This document shows positions 8,803 to 17,636 of a stretch of DNA of 40,878 bases, in pieces. Every line of letters starts with the position of its first letter. Position 1 is the first letter of the stretch. The DNA lies in contig JAAYOH010000025.1 in assembly GCA_012520375.1 (NCBI GenBank), positions 1 to 40,878 of the forward strand, read 5' to 3'. The DNA is from Clostridiales bacterium. GTDB lineage: Bacteria > Bacillota > Clostridia > Christensenellales > Aristaeellaceae. The notes below the pieces were generated by a model. That model was given only the letters and a program-made list of their open reading frames with translations, was not told the DNA's origin and searched no databases. A program made the position numbers and the translations under genes.

Positions 8803-10662
8803 ATGGCCGGGCCCAGACACAACCGCATGCTCCCGCCCCAGAAGGCGGAGCATCCCGTCAAAACCTTCAAACGGCTCATGGGCTATCTGGGCCGCCGCGC
8901 AGGGCTGCTCATCCCCGTGGCGCTGTTCGTGCTGCTGAGCAGCGGCGCCCAGATCGCCGGCACCGGTTTCCTGCGGGTGCTCATCGACCGCCATCTGACG
9001 CCCCTGCTGCAGGGTCCGGACCAGGCGGTCTTCCGAGGCTTTGCCAAGGCTCTGGCAGCCATGATGAGCCTTTACCTGGCGGGTTCCCTGTGCACCTGGC
9101 TATACCATCGCATCATGCTGAACCTGTCTGCCGGCATGCTGTACAAACTGCGCACCGAGACGTTCGACCACATGGAGGGGCTTTCCATCCGCTTCTTCGA
9201 CAAACACACCCACGGAGAGTTGATGTCCCGCTACACCAACGACATCGACGCCGTGCGGCAAATGATGTCCAACGGCATCCCCAATTTCATCTCCTCAATG
9301 GTCACCGTGATCTCCGTGTTTGTGATGATGCTCCTCTACTCCTGGCAGCTCACCCTGATCGTGGCGGCCATGCTCCTTGTGATGCTGCGGGTGGCCACCG
9401 CCATCGGGAGCCGGTCCGGCCCCTGCTTTGCCCAGCAACAACAATCCTTGGGCAAACTGAACGGCTATATCGAGGAGCTGATCGAGGGGCAGCGGGTGGT
9501 CAAAGTATTTTGCCACGAAAGGGAAAGCGAAAAGGCTTTTGACCGGCTGAACGAGGAGATGCGCCAGGCCGCCACCAGGGCCAACGTGCTCGCCAATATC
9601 CTGATGCCCATCATGGGCAACTTGTCCCATGTGCTGTACGCCATCGTGGCCATCGCGGGCGGGGTTTTGGCCGTCGGCGGGAGCCTGAGCCTGGGGACCG
9701 TGGTGACCTTCCTCCAGTACACCCGCTCCTTCTCCCATCCCATCACCCACATCTCCCAGCAGATGAACGGGGTGCTTTCGGCGCTTGCGGGGGCGGAACG
9801 CATTTTCAAGTTGATGGACGAACCATTGGAGGAGGACGAAGGGTATGTGACCCTGGCAAAGGACGAAGCCGGCCGGCTCCTGTGGCGGCATCCCCACAAG
9901 GAGGAGGGCAGCGTCACCTTCGCCCCCGTGCAGGGGAACGTGGTCTTCGATGACGTAACTTTTGGCTATGATCCGGGCAAAGTGGTGCTGGACGGCATCT
10001 CCCTGTACGCCAGGCCCGGCCAGAAGATCGCCTTCGTAGGCTCAACGGGGGCAGGCAAGACCACCATCACCAACCTGATCAACCGTTTCTACGACGTGCC
10101 CGAGGGCAAGATCCGCTACGACGGCATCGACATCAACAAGATCTGCAAGGCAGACCTGCGGCGTTCCATGGCCATGGTACTCCAGGATACCCACCTGTTC
10201 ACCGACACGGTGCGGGAAAACATCCGCTACGGCAAGCTGGAGGCCACCGACGAGGAAGTGGAAGAAGCCGCCCGGCTTTCCGGAGCCCACGGCTTCATCC
10301 AGCGTCTGCCCCAGGGCTACGACACGGTGCTCTGCGCCGACGGGGCCAACCTGTCCCAGGGCCAGCGGCAACTGTTGGCCATCGCCCGGGCCGCAGTGGC
10401 AGACCCCCCGGTGCTGATCCTGGACGAGGCCACCAGTTCCATCGACACCCGCACCGAAGCCCTGGTAGAGCGGGGCATGGACCAATTGATGGAGGGGCGC
10501 ACCGTGTTCGTCATCGCCCACCGCCTGTCCACCGTGCGCAACGCCGACGCCATCATGGTGCTGGAAAAGGGTGTGATCATCGAGCGGGGCAGCCATGACG
10601 ATCTGATCGCCCAAAAGGGCAAGTACTACCAGCTGTATACCGGCGCGTTTGAGTTGAGCTGA
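8803..10662 (+). CDS. Heterodimeric ABC exporter, subunit 2 (catalytic ATP site)
   Basis: A 619-residue half-transporter with an N-terminal extension, six membrane helices (about 40-340) and a nucleotide-binding domain. Walker A is GSTGAGKTT (413-421) and Walker B LILDE (538-542) with the catalytic Glu542, but the signature is LSQGQ (517-521). Because each ATP site uses Walker motifs of one subunit and the signature of the other, the altered LSQGQ pairs with subunit 1's Asp497 to form one degenerate site, while this subunit's Walker motifs pair with subunit 1's normal LSGGQ to form the active one. An insertion of about 30 residues precedes the ATPase domain (near 350-385). It starts directly after the stop of subunit 1, with AAAGGGG upstream. 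Confidence 0.94.
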   Translation: MAGPRHNRMLPPQKAEHPVKTFKRLMGYLGRRAGLLIPVALFVLLSSGAQIAGTGFLRVLIDRHLTPLLQGPDQAVFRGFAKALAAMMSLYLAGSLCTWLYHRIMLNLSAGMLYKLRTETFDHMEGLSIRFFDKHTHGELMSRYTNDIDAVRQMMSNGIPNFISSMVTVISVFVMMLLYSWQLTLIVAAMLLVMLRVATAIGSRSGPCFAQQQQSLGKLNGYIEELIEGQRVVKVFCHERESEKAFDRLNEEMRQAATRANVLANILMPIMGNLSHVLYAIVAIAGGVLAVGGSLSLGTVVTFLQYTRSFSHPITHISQQMNGVLSALAGAERIFKLMDEPLEEDEGYVTLAKDEAGRLLWRHPHKEEGSVTFAPVQGNVVFDDVTFGYDPGKVVLDGISLYARPGQKIAFVGSTGAGKTTITNLINRFYDVPEGKIRYDGIDINKICKADLRRSMAMVLQDTHLFTDTVRENIRYGKLEATDEEVEEAARLSGAHGFIQRLPQGYDTVLCADGANLSQGQRQLLAIARAAVADPPVLILDEATSSIDTRTEALVERGMDQLMEGRTVFVIAHRLSTVRNADAIMVLEKGVIIERGSHDDLIAQKGKYYQLYTGAFELS

Positions 10663-10704
10663 CGAAAAGCGATGCGTGATCGATCTCCCTCGGTCCCCTT
10701 CATC

Positions 10705-10735
10705 AAAACGGGCCGCTGCAACTCCTGCAGCGGCC
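10705..10735 (-). terminator. Terminator of the 5'-nucleotidase gene
   Basis: A perfect 10-bp stem (GGCCGCTGCA with TGCAGCGGCC, 10711-10735) followed on the minus strand by CGTTTT. It lies between convergent genes but has no T run on the plus side, so it mainly serves the nucleotidase. Confidence 0.75.
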
Positions 10736-10753
10736 CCACACGCTCCACCGGAT

Positions 10754-12382
10754 TCAGGGAGCTTCGGTCACAAAGGTCATGCGCCCCTGGCCGTACAGCT
10801 CGGCGTATTCCGCGCCTACGCTGCCGTTCAGATGGTCGCGGATGTAGGTGATCAGCACCTGGTTGTCCAGCATGACGGCGTCCTGGAGCAGGTTGCACTC
10901 CTGGAACATGGTAAAGCCATCGCCGCCCTGCTTGATCATGTAGTCGTGGCTGGCCACGGTATACGTCTTCCCCAGGTCCAAAGGCTCGCCGCCCACCAGC
11001 ACGTTCTTCACCCGGTACTCGCCCTCGACCCCGGCGAACATGCCGTTCTCATCCTCTGCGGTGGAGGATTCTATGTAGGTGTGGATCTCGAAGGTCAAGC
11101 CGGAAACCTGCTGGAAGCCGCCCAATTCGCCGGGCAGCGCGCGGACGCCCCACTCCAGGCAGTCCAGAATCTGCTGCCCGGTGGCCTCCACCACGGTGAG
11201 CATGTTGCCATAGGGATGCACCGCGATGACCTGGCCGTAGTTGATGTCGCCCGCCGGGATGTCGGCCCGGATGCCGCCGCCGTTGACGAAGCCCACGTCG
11301 GCGCCGGTGAGGATGCGGTAGGCATCGGAGCACAGGTCGCCCATGTTGGTCTCGGAATTGCGGATCAGGCGGATGGGATTGCCCTCGGTATCCTTGGCTT
11401 GGGGATCATAGGTGATCAGGTCCACCTCGGTATGCGCCACCACTTCCAGCAGCTTGGCGTCCAATTCGGCCTTGATCTTGGCGACCAAGTCGCCCACCTC
11501 GCTGTCCACGCCGGTGTAGCTGCTGATCAGGGCGCCCTCGATGGCGCCGTCCCGGATGGTGATCATGCCGATGTTTTCCAGCTTGGTGCCGGTCTGCATG
11601 TGCAGCACGGGCTGCCCATCCTTGTTGAGCACCTTTTCGGACACCACGCTGTGGCTGTGGCCGTCAATGAGGGCGTCAAATCCGGTGGTGTTGGCGATGA
11701 CCTCGGAGGAGGTCCAAGGGCTGTCGCTGGCTTCGATGCCCAGGTGGGCCACCAGGATGACGTAGTCGGCGCCCTCGGCCCGGGCGGCTTCGGCGGCAGT
11801 CTGGGCTGCGGCATACACCGCAGAACCGTCCTCATCCCGCAGGAAGCCATAGATGAAGTTGCCCTCCCCATCCTGGAAAGAGGCGGGGGAAGAAGTGATG
11901 ATGCTCTTGGGGGTGGTCAACCCCACAAAGGCGATTTTGAGGCCGCCCGCTTCCTTGATGACATAGGAGGGCAGCACGGCGGTCTCGGTGCGCAAATCGA
12001 TGAAGTTGGCGCTCACGTAGGGGAAGTCAGCCCTGGCCACCAGGCTCTGGAAGACCTCCATGCCGTAGTCGAACTCGTGGTTGCCCGGCACGGCCACGTC
12101 GTAGCCCGTGGCGTTCATCAGGTCGATCAGGTAGGCGCCGTCGGACAGGGTGCCCACGGCCGCGCCCTGCACGGCATCGCCGGCATCCACCAGCACCACA
12201 TCCTGGCCGGAAGCTTCCAGCCCTTTGGCAAAAGCGGACAGGCCGGCGTAACCGATGTCGTCGTCAATGCCGCAGTGTACGTCGTTTGTGAACAGGATGA
12301 CGGCCTGACCTTTAGCGCCGGCAAAGGCGGCGCAGGGAATCATCAGGCAGAGCACAAGGAGCATAGCAAACAGTTTTTTCAT
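10754..12382 (-). CDS. Secreted bifunctional metallophosphatase/5'-nucleotidase
   Basis: Exported enzyme that hydrolyses extracellular nucleotides to nucleosides and phosphate (UshA/YfkN type). The 542-residue protein has a signal peptide (MKKLFAMLLVLCLMIPCAAFA), a metallophosphoesterase domain with LFTNDVHCG, DAGDAVQG, PGNHEFDYG and GHSHS, and a C-terminal 5'-nucleotidase domain containing GGGIRADIPAGDINYG and GGDGFTMF. The start ATG at 12382 follows AAGGAGGATCC. No C-terminal sortase motif is visible, so it is probably released or loosely wall-associated. It is transcribed alone from the promoter at 12429-12457. Confidence 0.92.
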   Translation of the reverse strand: MKKLFAMLLVLCLMIPCAAFAGAKGQAVILFTNDVHCGIDDDIGYAGLSAFAKGLEASGQDVVLVDAGDAVQGAAVGTLSDGAYLIDLMNATGYDVAVPGNHEFDYGMEVFQSLVARADFPYVSANFIDLRTETAVLPSYVIKEAGGLKIAFVGLTTPKSIITSSPASFQDGEGNFIYGFLRDEDGSAVYAAAQTAAEAARAEGADYVILVAHLGIEASDSPWTSSEVIANTTGFDALIDGHSHSVVSEKVLNKDGQPVLHMQTGTKLENIGMITIRDGAIEGALISSYTGVDSEVGDLVAKIKAELDAKLLEVVAHTEVDLITYDPQAKDTEGNPIRLIRNSETNMGDLCSDAYRILTGADVGFVNGGGIRADIPAGDINYGQVIAVHPYGNMLTVVEATGQQILDCLEWGVRALPGELGGFQQVSGLTFEIHTYIESSTAEDENGMFAGVEGEYRVKNVLVGGEPLDLGKTYTVASHDYMIKQGGDGFTMFQECNLLQDAVMLDNQVLITYIRDHLNGSVGAEYAELYGQGRMTFVTEAP

Positions 12383-12397
12383 AGAACGGATCCTCCT

Positions 12398-12417
12398 TAT
12401 TGTGTTCGAACGCAATA
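12398..12417 (-). promoter_or_regulatory. 20-bp palindrome ahead of the 5'-nucleotidase: operator candidate
   Basis: The palindrome TATTGTGTTCGAACGCAATA has 18 of 20 symmetric positions and is centred on GTTCGAAC. It sits between the -10 element and the ribosome binding site, around the expected transcript start, a usual place for a repressor. I cannot assign the regulator. Confidence 0.5.
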
Positions 12418-12428
12418 CCGCCTCTTTT

Positions 12429-12457
12429 ATTGTAATGCTATCCGGGTAAAAATACAA
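12429..12457 (-). promoter_or_regulatory. Sigma-A promoter of the 5'-nucleotidase
   Basis: Minus strand TTGTAT (12457-12452), 17-base spacer, TACAAT (12434-12429). Confidence 0.65.
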
Positions 12458-12579
12458 GCCTTTGGCAAAAAAATGCACCCTGACCCTTCCGACCACGGAT
12501 TGCTCAGCCTATTCGATTGAATATCCATTGGATTGGCCGAACGGCAAGGACGGGGAGGAACCCATGGAACGATTCCCCC

Positions 12580-13752
12580 TTACCCTGTAATGTTCTCCGG
12601 GCAGTCGGCACGGGCAATGAGTTGGCGGACGGCTGTGTGCTGGTGGATCATTGCCGCACCCACCGCGGATATATGCTCTATTTGTGAGCACGCAGATGCA
12701 TAGCCACCCGTCTTCTCAAACATATTGCGGGCAGCCAGCTTGGCTTGTACCGTTTGCATATGGGGCCCGATAAACCTGCCGAGATAGCCGCCAATGATCA
12801 CTTCGCAATCCAGCGCTGCCCGTATATTGTTGACCAGAAGCGTCAAATCGTCGAGGTAGGCTTCCCATTTCTCCATGCATCCGGCATCCCCTTGCTCAAG
12901 AAGGCGGAAGAACGCTTCCAGGCCCCCGCCCGCTGCCTGGGACAGGCGAGCGGTATTGAGGTATGCATAGGCACAGCCGCGTTGCCCACAATAGCAAGGC
13001 ATGCCCCCCGGATATAGCGTCATGTGGCCGAATTCCGCGCTGTGCTGCTGCATGCCGGGATACATACGGCCCCCGATCATGATAGAGCCGCCGACCGTGT
13101 CGCTGACCGACAGGTATGCCAAATGGCGCTTGTCATACGCTTGCGCGGTATGCATGGAAAAGAATGCGGCATATCCACCCGCGTTCGCATCATTGTGCAG
13201 GGAACACGGGGCGCTTAACGATTCTGCGAATGCGCTGAGGGGAATATACATCTCACCCAGGGGCGCCGCGTTGACGGTAAACTGTCCATCCCCCGACAAA
13301 ATGGCAGGCAACGAAATGCCGATACCCATGACATCCTGCGGGTGGGCCCCGAGGATCCGGGTCTCTTCGGCCACAAACCGGCCAACTTCCCTGTAATATT
13401 CCGAGCAGTTTCTGAAGGGAAGCGGCTTGCAGCGCTGATGTACGGTCCTGCCGGGCAAATTGATCGCCACAAGGCTTACGGACCTGAGCGTTACATCCAG
13501 TCCCAGCGTTACCCAACTGCCGGTATCGATGGAATAGGCCCTGGCTTTTCGTCCGCCGGTGGACCGCATGACGCCGCGGCTTGTGACCAGTCGCAAAGCC
13601 TGCAATTGCTTCAAATGCTGGTTTACCGTCGGTATGCTCAGGTCCAGGCCTTCCATGATATCCCGGACGGACACGCGCTCTTGTGAATAGATGAACCGGT
13701 ACACCGCGTCCGTATTGCGTTTCCTCACGCCGATGCTGCTGATGCTTTGCAT
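12580..13752 (-). CDS. ROK family transcriptional regulator
   Basis: A 390-residue sugar-responsive regulator (NagC/XylR/Mlc type). An N-terminal winged helix (about 12-70, VSVRDIMEGLDLSIPTVNQ) binds DNA and a ROK kinase-fold domain follows. Sugar-binding features are retained: HNDANAGG and the ExGH motif in AEFGHMTL; the zinc motif is CYCGQRGC. The start ATG is preceded by AAAAGGATG. It lies 177 bp behind the second sugar permease on the same strand with no clear terminator between, so it probably controls that importer and could act at the inverted repeat at 17367-17383. Which sugar it senses is unknown. Confidence 0.92.
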   Translation of the reverse strand: MQSISSIGVRKRNTDAVYRFIYSQERVSVRDIMEGLDLSIPTVNQHLKQLQALRLVTSRGVMRSTGGRKARAYSIDTGSWVTLGLDVTLRSVSLVAINLPGRTVHQRCKPLPFRNCSEYYREVGRFVAEETRILGAHPQDVMGIGISLPAILSGDGQFTVNAAPLGEMYIPLSAFAESLSAPCSLHNDANAGGYAAFFSMHTAQAYDKRHLAYLSVSDTVGGSIMIGGRMYPGMQQHSAEFGHMTLYPGGMPCYCGQRGCAYAYLNTARLSQAAGGGLEAFFRLLEQGDAGCMEKWEAYLDDLTLLVNNIRAALDCEVIIGGYLGRFIGPHMQTVQAKLAARNMFEKTGGYASACSQIEHISAVGAAMIHQHTAVRQLIARADCPENITG

Positions 13753-13929
13753 GGCTCACATCCTTTTGTTTGGCTCTTTTGTAGCCGGAACGCGTCTGCT
13801 TGGGTCAGGTCACAGGATCCTCGACGTCCAAGACAAGGGAAACGGGGCGATCACAGGGCCTCCCCGGAACAGATGGGGCAGACGCCAAAACCATTTGTCC
13901 GGGGCACGCTTTGTTCCACGCCGCCCTGT

Positions 13930-14781
13930 TTACTTGACCGCACCCATGGAGAAGCCCTTGACCAGATACTTTCGCATCAAGAGGCCTCCCAACAGCATGG
14001 GCATTACGATGATGGTCCCCGTGGCCATGGCCTGTCCCCAGGCAATGCCGGTCTGCGTAACAAGCAAGGAGGCGGCAATCGGGATGGTCTGGGTCGAAGC
14101 GCCGCTGAGGGCACTGGCAAAAACATAATCATTCCAAGCAAACATCATGCACAAAACGCCGGTCGCTGCAAGGCCAGGGGAGGCTGCAGGCAGTGCAATG
14201 CGCAGGAACGCGCCGAATTTGCTGGTCCCATCCACCCGCGCAGCTTCTTCCAGGGCAGGCGACACGTCCGCAAAGAACGCCATCATCATCCAGAGCGCGA
14301 AGGGCAGGTTGAACGTCGTATAGGCGAAGACAAGGCCGGGCATCGTCCCGACCATGCGCAGCCGGGAGAAGATCATATACAGCGGCAGGATGACGGCGGG
14401 GATGGGCGCCATCCGCGTACTGATGATCCAGAACGAGATGTCTTTCTGTCGTTTGAACCGGCCCCTGCACAGGGCGTAACCGCCCAAACTGCCGATGAAC
14501 AGAGCGACCAGCGTCGAGGAAATGGAGGCTATCAGGCTGTTGGCAAGGAACTTGCCGAAGCCTGCCTGCGTAAACATATACTTGTACGTTCCCAATTCAG
14601 GCCGGAAAATGAATTGGGGCGGCAGCGTAAACATGTTTGTGCTGACCTTCAGGGACGAAATGGCCATCCACAGGATGGGCAAAACGGACCACAGGACAAG
14701 AAACACGGCGATGATGTACAGGACAATGTTCAAAACCAGTTTTTTTGTGCTGCCCGCGCCTTTTTTCCTTCCCTTGCTCAC
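13930..14781 (-). CDS. Carbohydrate ABC transporter permease, MalG type
   Basis: A 283-residue inner permease of a CUT1-type sugar importer, six membrane helices, with the cytoplasmic ATPase-contact loop EEAARVDGTSKFGAFLRI near residues 185-205. The start is GTG at 14781, overlapping the stop of the other permease by four bases (GTGA) with GGGGAGGGG upstream, so the two are translationally coupled. No ATPase is encoded nearby; CUT1 systems in Bacillota often share an MsmX/MsmK-like ATPase encoded elsewhere. Confidence 0.93.
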   Translation of the reverse strand: MSKGRKKGAGSTKKLVLNIVLYIIAVFLVLWSVLPILWMAISSLKVSTNMFTLPPQFIFRPELGTYKYMFTQAGFGKFLANSLIASISSTLVALFIGSLGGYALCRGRFKRQKDISFWIISTRMAPIPAVILPLYMIFSRLRMVGTMPGLVFAYTTFNLPFALWMMMAFFADVSPALEEAARVDGTSKFGAFLRIALPAASPGLAATGVLCMMFAWNDYVFASALSGASTQTIPIAASLLVTQTGIAWGQAMATGTIIVMPMLLGGLLMRKYLVKGFSMGAVK

Positions 14782-15683
14782 ATAACTCCCCTCCCCATCA
14801 ATCGGATAAAGAGTTTCCCCAGTACGCTGATGACCGCGATCATGATGATGCCCATGACGGCAGCCTGACCGAAGTTCTGGAACCGGAAGGCCGTTTGCAT
14901 CAGGTAGTAACCAGATGTGCGGGTCGCATCCGCAGGGCCGCCTTCGGTGATGATGGTAATGGTGTCTACGTAGCGCAGGATGTCCATGGAGCGGATAAGC
15001 AAGGCGACCAGAATGGTTCTGGACGCCAGGGGGAATATGACATAGCGGAGCTTTGCCAAATAACTGGCGCCATCAATGGATGCGGCTTCCAATACCTCAA
15101 GATCCATGGACTGCAGGCCGGCAAGCACGATCATGGTGACCAGCGGCGTCCATTCCCACACATCAATTGCGACAATGCCGATGACCGCGCCCGTCGGGTT
15201 GGCAAATAGCTCTTCGCTGTATCCAAAGAAGGTGCTCAGGATCCAGGAGTAGAAGCCATAGGTGGAGTTCAGCAGGAAACGCCCCAGAAGGCCGGCGACG
15301 ATGGGCGCGACGAAGACCGGCAGCATGAACAGGGTCAGGATGACGTTCTGTCCCTTGGGCAGCCGGTAAATCAACAGCGCAACGGCAATCCCCAGAACCA
15401 TCTGCACCGATATGCCGATGCCTGCGATGTATCCCGTACGCTTCCAGCACGCCCAGAAGGTCTTGCTCTTCAGGACGCGGGCCCAGTTCTGAAACCCTAC
15501 AAAGGTCGGATTGTTGACCGACATGGAATAGTCGAACATGCTGATGTACAGCATATACAGCAACGGGAAGATACTGATAACAGCCAGAGCGATGATCGCA
15601 GGCGTTATCATCAGTCTTTCGGTTAGTTTTTCATCATGAAGAATGCCCCTGCGATGCGCGCGCAGTTCTCTCGCCTTGTTCAT
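14778..15683 (-). CDS. Carbohydrate ABC transporter permease, MalF type
   Basis: A 301-residue permease with six membrane helices and the EAA loop EAASIDGASYLAKLRYVI near residue 200, where the ATPase docks. Together with the MalG-type subunit it forms the translocation channel for a sugar or oligosaccharide. The ATG at 15683 (MNKARELR) follows GGGAGGTG; an in-frame GTG-less extension upstream lacks a binding site. It begins about 75 bp behind the binding-protein gene, in the usual order binding protein, MalF, MalG. Confidence 0.93.
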   Translation of the reverse strand: MNKARELRAHRRGILHDEKLTERLMITPAIIALAVISIFPLLYMLYISMFDYSMSVNNPTFVGFQNWARVLKSKTFWACWKRTGYIAGIGISVQMVLGIAVALLIYRLPKGQNVILTLFMLPVFVAPIVAGLLGRFLLNSTYGFYSWILSTFFGYSEELFANPTGAVIGIVAIDVWEWTPLVTMIVLAGLQSMDLEVLEAASIDGASYLAKLRYVIFPLASRTILVALLIRSMDILRYVDTITIITEGGPADATRTSGYYLMQTAFRFQNFGQAAVMGIIMIAVISVLGKLFIRLMGRGVM

Positions 15684-15759
15684 CTCAACACCTCCCATAC
15701 ACCCGACGGCGGACAGTATATGCCCGCCGTCGGCAAAATGCCTGTTGCGTCAGATATCC

Positions 15760-17271
15760 TTAGTTACCGGTCAGCTCGTTCAGCTGCTCATTTGCGCTGC
15801 GCATCGCATCCTCGGGAGACAAGCTGCCGACCAACATCTTGGACAGCTCCGTATAGATGATGGTATCGCACTGCGGCCAGGCGGGGATTTTGGGGCGCAG
15901 ATAGCTGTTCTCGGTAGCCCAGGCCAGCTGCACAGCGCCGCTGGACTTCAGATTCGGCATCTTGGCCGCCTCTTCGGAATCGGGATCGCTGATGCCGCGG
16001 GCCACATCGGGCAACGCGTACACGGAATAACGGGTGGGGGTGGAACCGCCGGACTCGCTGGTCAGGCACAGGTATTGGGTCTGGGGAGAGGTGGCCCAAA
16101 CCAGGAACAGCCAGGCAGCCTTCTGTTCTTCCTCGGTGGCATAGGCGGAAATGCCGATGCCGGTCCCGCCGTAGATGCAGGCGTTGCGGACCGTGCCCTT
16201 GGGGGTAATAGTCCACTTGGTCTTGCCCACGACCTGGGACTTGGAGGGGTTTTCAAAGTCAGCGGAAAACTCGTGCCACTCGCAGATCATGGCAAGGTTG
16301 CCGGCGGCATACCCCTCGGCCAGGCCGGACCAATCCCACGAAGTGGAGGAAGGATCGGCGACTCCGTACAGCTTCTTGTAGAAGGCGGCAGACTCGATGG
16401 CAACCTCGCTGTCCAGGGCGGCCGGGCCGGGATTGTAGGCGCCGATGCTGCCGAGGTTCTCGGCCTGGAAGTAGTCGCCTCCATTGGCGGCCAGCACGCA
16501 GGAGAATTCACACATCAGGGAGTCGTGCTGCTTGGCCTGCATGCCGCATCCGTACTTGACCTCCGTGATGTTGCCGGCTGCTGCTTCCCGGGTGATATAG
16601 GCGGCAACCTCGTAGTACTGGTCCCAGGTCATGTCGGGGTTGGGCGTCCAGTCGTAGCCGTATTCGTCCATGAAAGCCTTTTTGTAGGTTTCATTCTCAA
16701 ACACATCGGCGCGGTATCCCAGGATGATGGTCGCGTTGTCATAGGGCAGCGCCAGGAGCTTGTCGGTGTCCCCCATATAGCCGCAGCACATCATCTGGCT
16801 CTCAAAGAAGTCTTCGAGGCCGCCGGGAACGTGCGGGAGGGTGGGGTCGTTGTTGAATTTGTTCAGGTCAATAAAGTTGTCCTTGTTCTTGGCCATGATC
16901 TGCTGCGGATCCAGGTAAGCCACCTGATACTTGGCCGTTCTGGCATTCACGTCCAGACCGACCTTTTCGATGACCGCATTCAGGTCTGCCTGTTCGATGA
17001 CGACTTTGATGCCGGTAACTCTCTCGAACAGGTCGATGTTGGCCGCAATGGCCGTGGACGGGGTGGTGTTCTCGGAAATGAAGTTGATGGTGGTGCCTTC
17101 AAACTGGCGCCAGTCAAATCCTTCGGGCGCTTGAATGGCCGGCAAGCCCTCCACCAAGCCCTCAAAGGGTGCGTCCACCAGAGCTTCCTCTGCGCACACG
17201 GCAGAGAAGGCCCCGAGTGTCAGCAGGAGACACAGGAGCAGAGACAACAGACGGGACAGATCCTTCTTCAT
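15760..17271 (-). CDS. Extracellular solute-binding protein of a carbohydrate ABC importer
   Basis: A 503-residue binding protein that delivers sugar to the two downstream permeases. It has a signal peptide (MKKDLSRLLSLLLCLLLTL); Cys26 in FSAVCAEEA is not a standard lipobox, and signal peptidase I cleavage after VCA is equally plausible, so membrane anchoring is uncertain. The mature part matches family 1 binding proteins in layout (TTINFISENTTPSTAIA near the start, TGIKVVIEQADLNAVIEKV, then a Trp/Tyr-rich C-terminal lobe). The ATG at 17271 follows AAAAAAGGAGG. It is the first gene of the operon behind a consensus promoter. The ligand is not predictable from sequence by eye. Confidence 0.92.
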   Translation of the reverse strand: MKKDLSRLLSLLLCLLLTLGAFSAVCAEEALVDAPFEGLVEGLPAIQAPEGFDWRQFEGTTINFISENTTPSTAIAANIDLFERVTGIKVVIEQADLNAVIEKVGLDVNARTAKYQVAYLDPQQIMAKNKDNFIDLNKFNNDPTLPHVPGGLEDFFESQMMCCGYMGDTDKLLALPYDNATIILGYRADVFENETYKKAFMDEYGYDWTPNPDMTWDQYYEVAAYITREAAAGNITEVKYGCGMQAKQHDSLMCEFSCVLAANGGDYFQAENLGSIGAYNPGPAALDSEVAIESAAFYKKLYGVADPSSTSWDWSGLAEGYAAGNLAMICEWHEFSADFENPSKSQVVGKTKWTITPKGTVRNACIYGGTGIGISAYATEEEQKAAWLFLVWATSPQTQYLCLTSESGGSTPTRYSVYALPDVARGISDPDSEEAAKMPNLKSSGAVQLAWATENSYLRPKIPAWPQCDTIIYTELSKMLVGSLSPEDAMRSANEQLNELTGN

Positions 17272-17366
17272 GTGGGGTTCCTCCTTTTTTATTTTCCCGG
17301 CCGCGCCGATTTGGGGCGCAGCCGAAGATTACGAAGAAATAGCAAAAGATGGACTCATGTCAGTTC

Positions 17367-17383
17367 TTGAAAGGTGTTTTCAA
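17367..17383 (-). promoter_or_regulatory. Inverted repeat at the start of the sugar-importer operon: operator candidate
   Basis: TTGAAA (17367-17372), five bases, TTTCAA (17378-17383): a perfect 6-bp inverted repeat placed over the expected transcription start, just downstream of the -10. The ROK regulator encoded at the end of the same gene group is the obvious candidate ligand-dependent repressor, by inference only. Confidence 0.5.
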
Positions 17384-17388
17384 TAAGT

Positions 17389-17417
17389 ATTATATATTTT
17401 GTTGCGCCAGTTGTCAA
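17389..17417 (-). promoter_or_regulatory. Consensus sigma-A promoter of the sugar-importer operon
   Basis: Minus strand TTGACA (17417-17412), exactly 17 bases, TATAAT (17394-17389). Both elements match the consensus, so the basal promoter is strong and control is likely to be by repression. Confidence 0.88.
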
Positions 17418-17594
17418 TAGCTATTTTTTGTGCGGTCAGGGGAGGAGCGCTTGGCCCGCAAAAACCCCTTCGCAATGCCTATAGAAAACCATGTTCCTTT
17501 CCGCCAAGGATCCGCCAACTTCTTTTCCCCCGGGACCCAAAACCGCATTTCATCTACACTTTACCGGCGATTTAAATAGGCAGGCAGCCCTGGA

Positions 17595-17603
17595 TGCTAT
17601 AAT
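17595..17603 (+). promoter_or_regulatory. Extended -10 promoter of the activase operon
   Basis: TGCTATAAT (TATAAT at 17598-17603) forms an extended -10 about 35 bases ahead of the activase start codon; no good -35 is seen at the right distance. The rest of the interval between the divergent operons (17418-17594) shows nothing further that I can assign. Confidence 0.6.
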
Positions 17604-17636
17604 CGAAGCGATCAGGACGGGGAAGGAAACGAACAC

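Noticed and set aside
6991-8994. 667-codon minus-strand open frame across the ABC exporter subunit.
   Set aside because: Antisense shadow; product dominated by His, Gly, Gln and Asp without recognisable domains.
13753-13929. 7-bp CCCCGGA/TCCGGGG hairpin between the sugar permease and ROK gene as a terminator.
   Set aside because: The loop is about 30 bases and no T run follows; it does not show that the ROK gene is separately transcribed.
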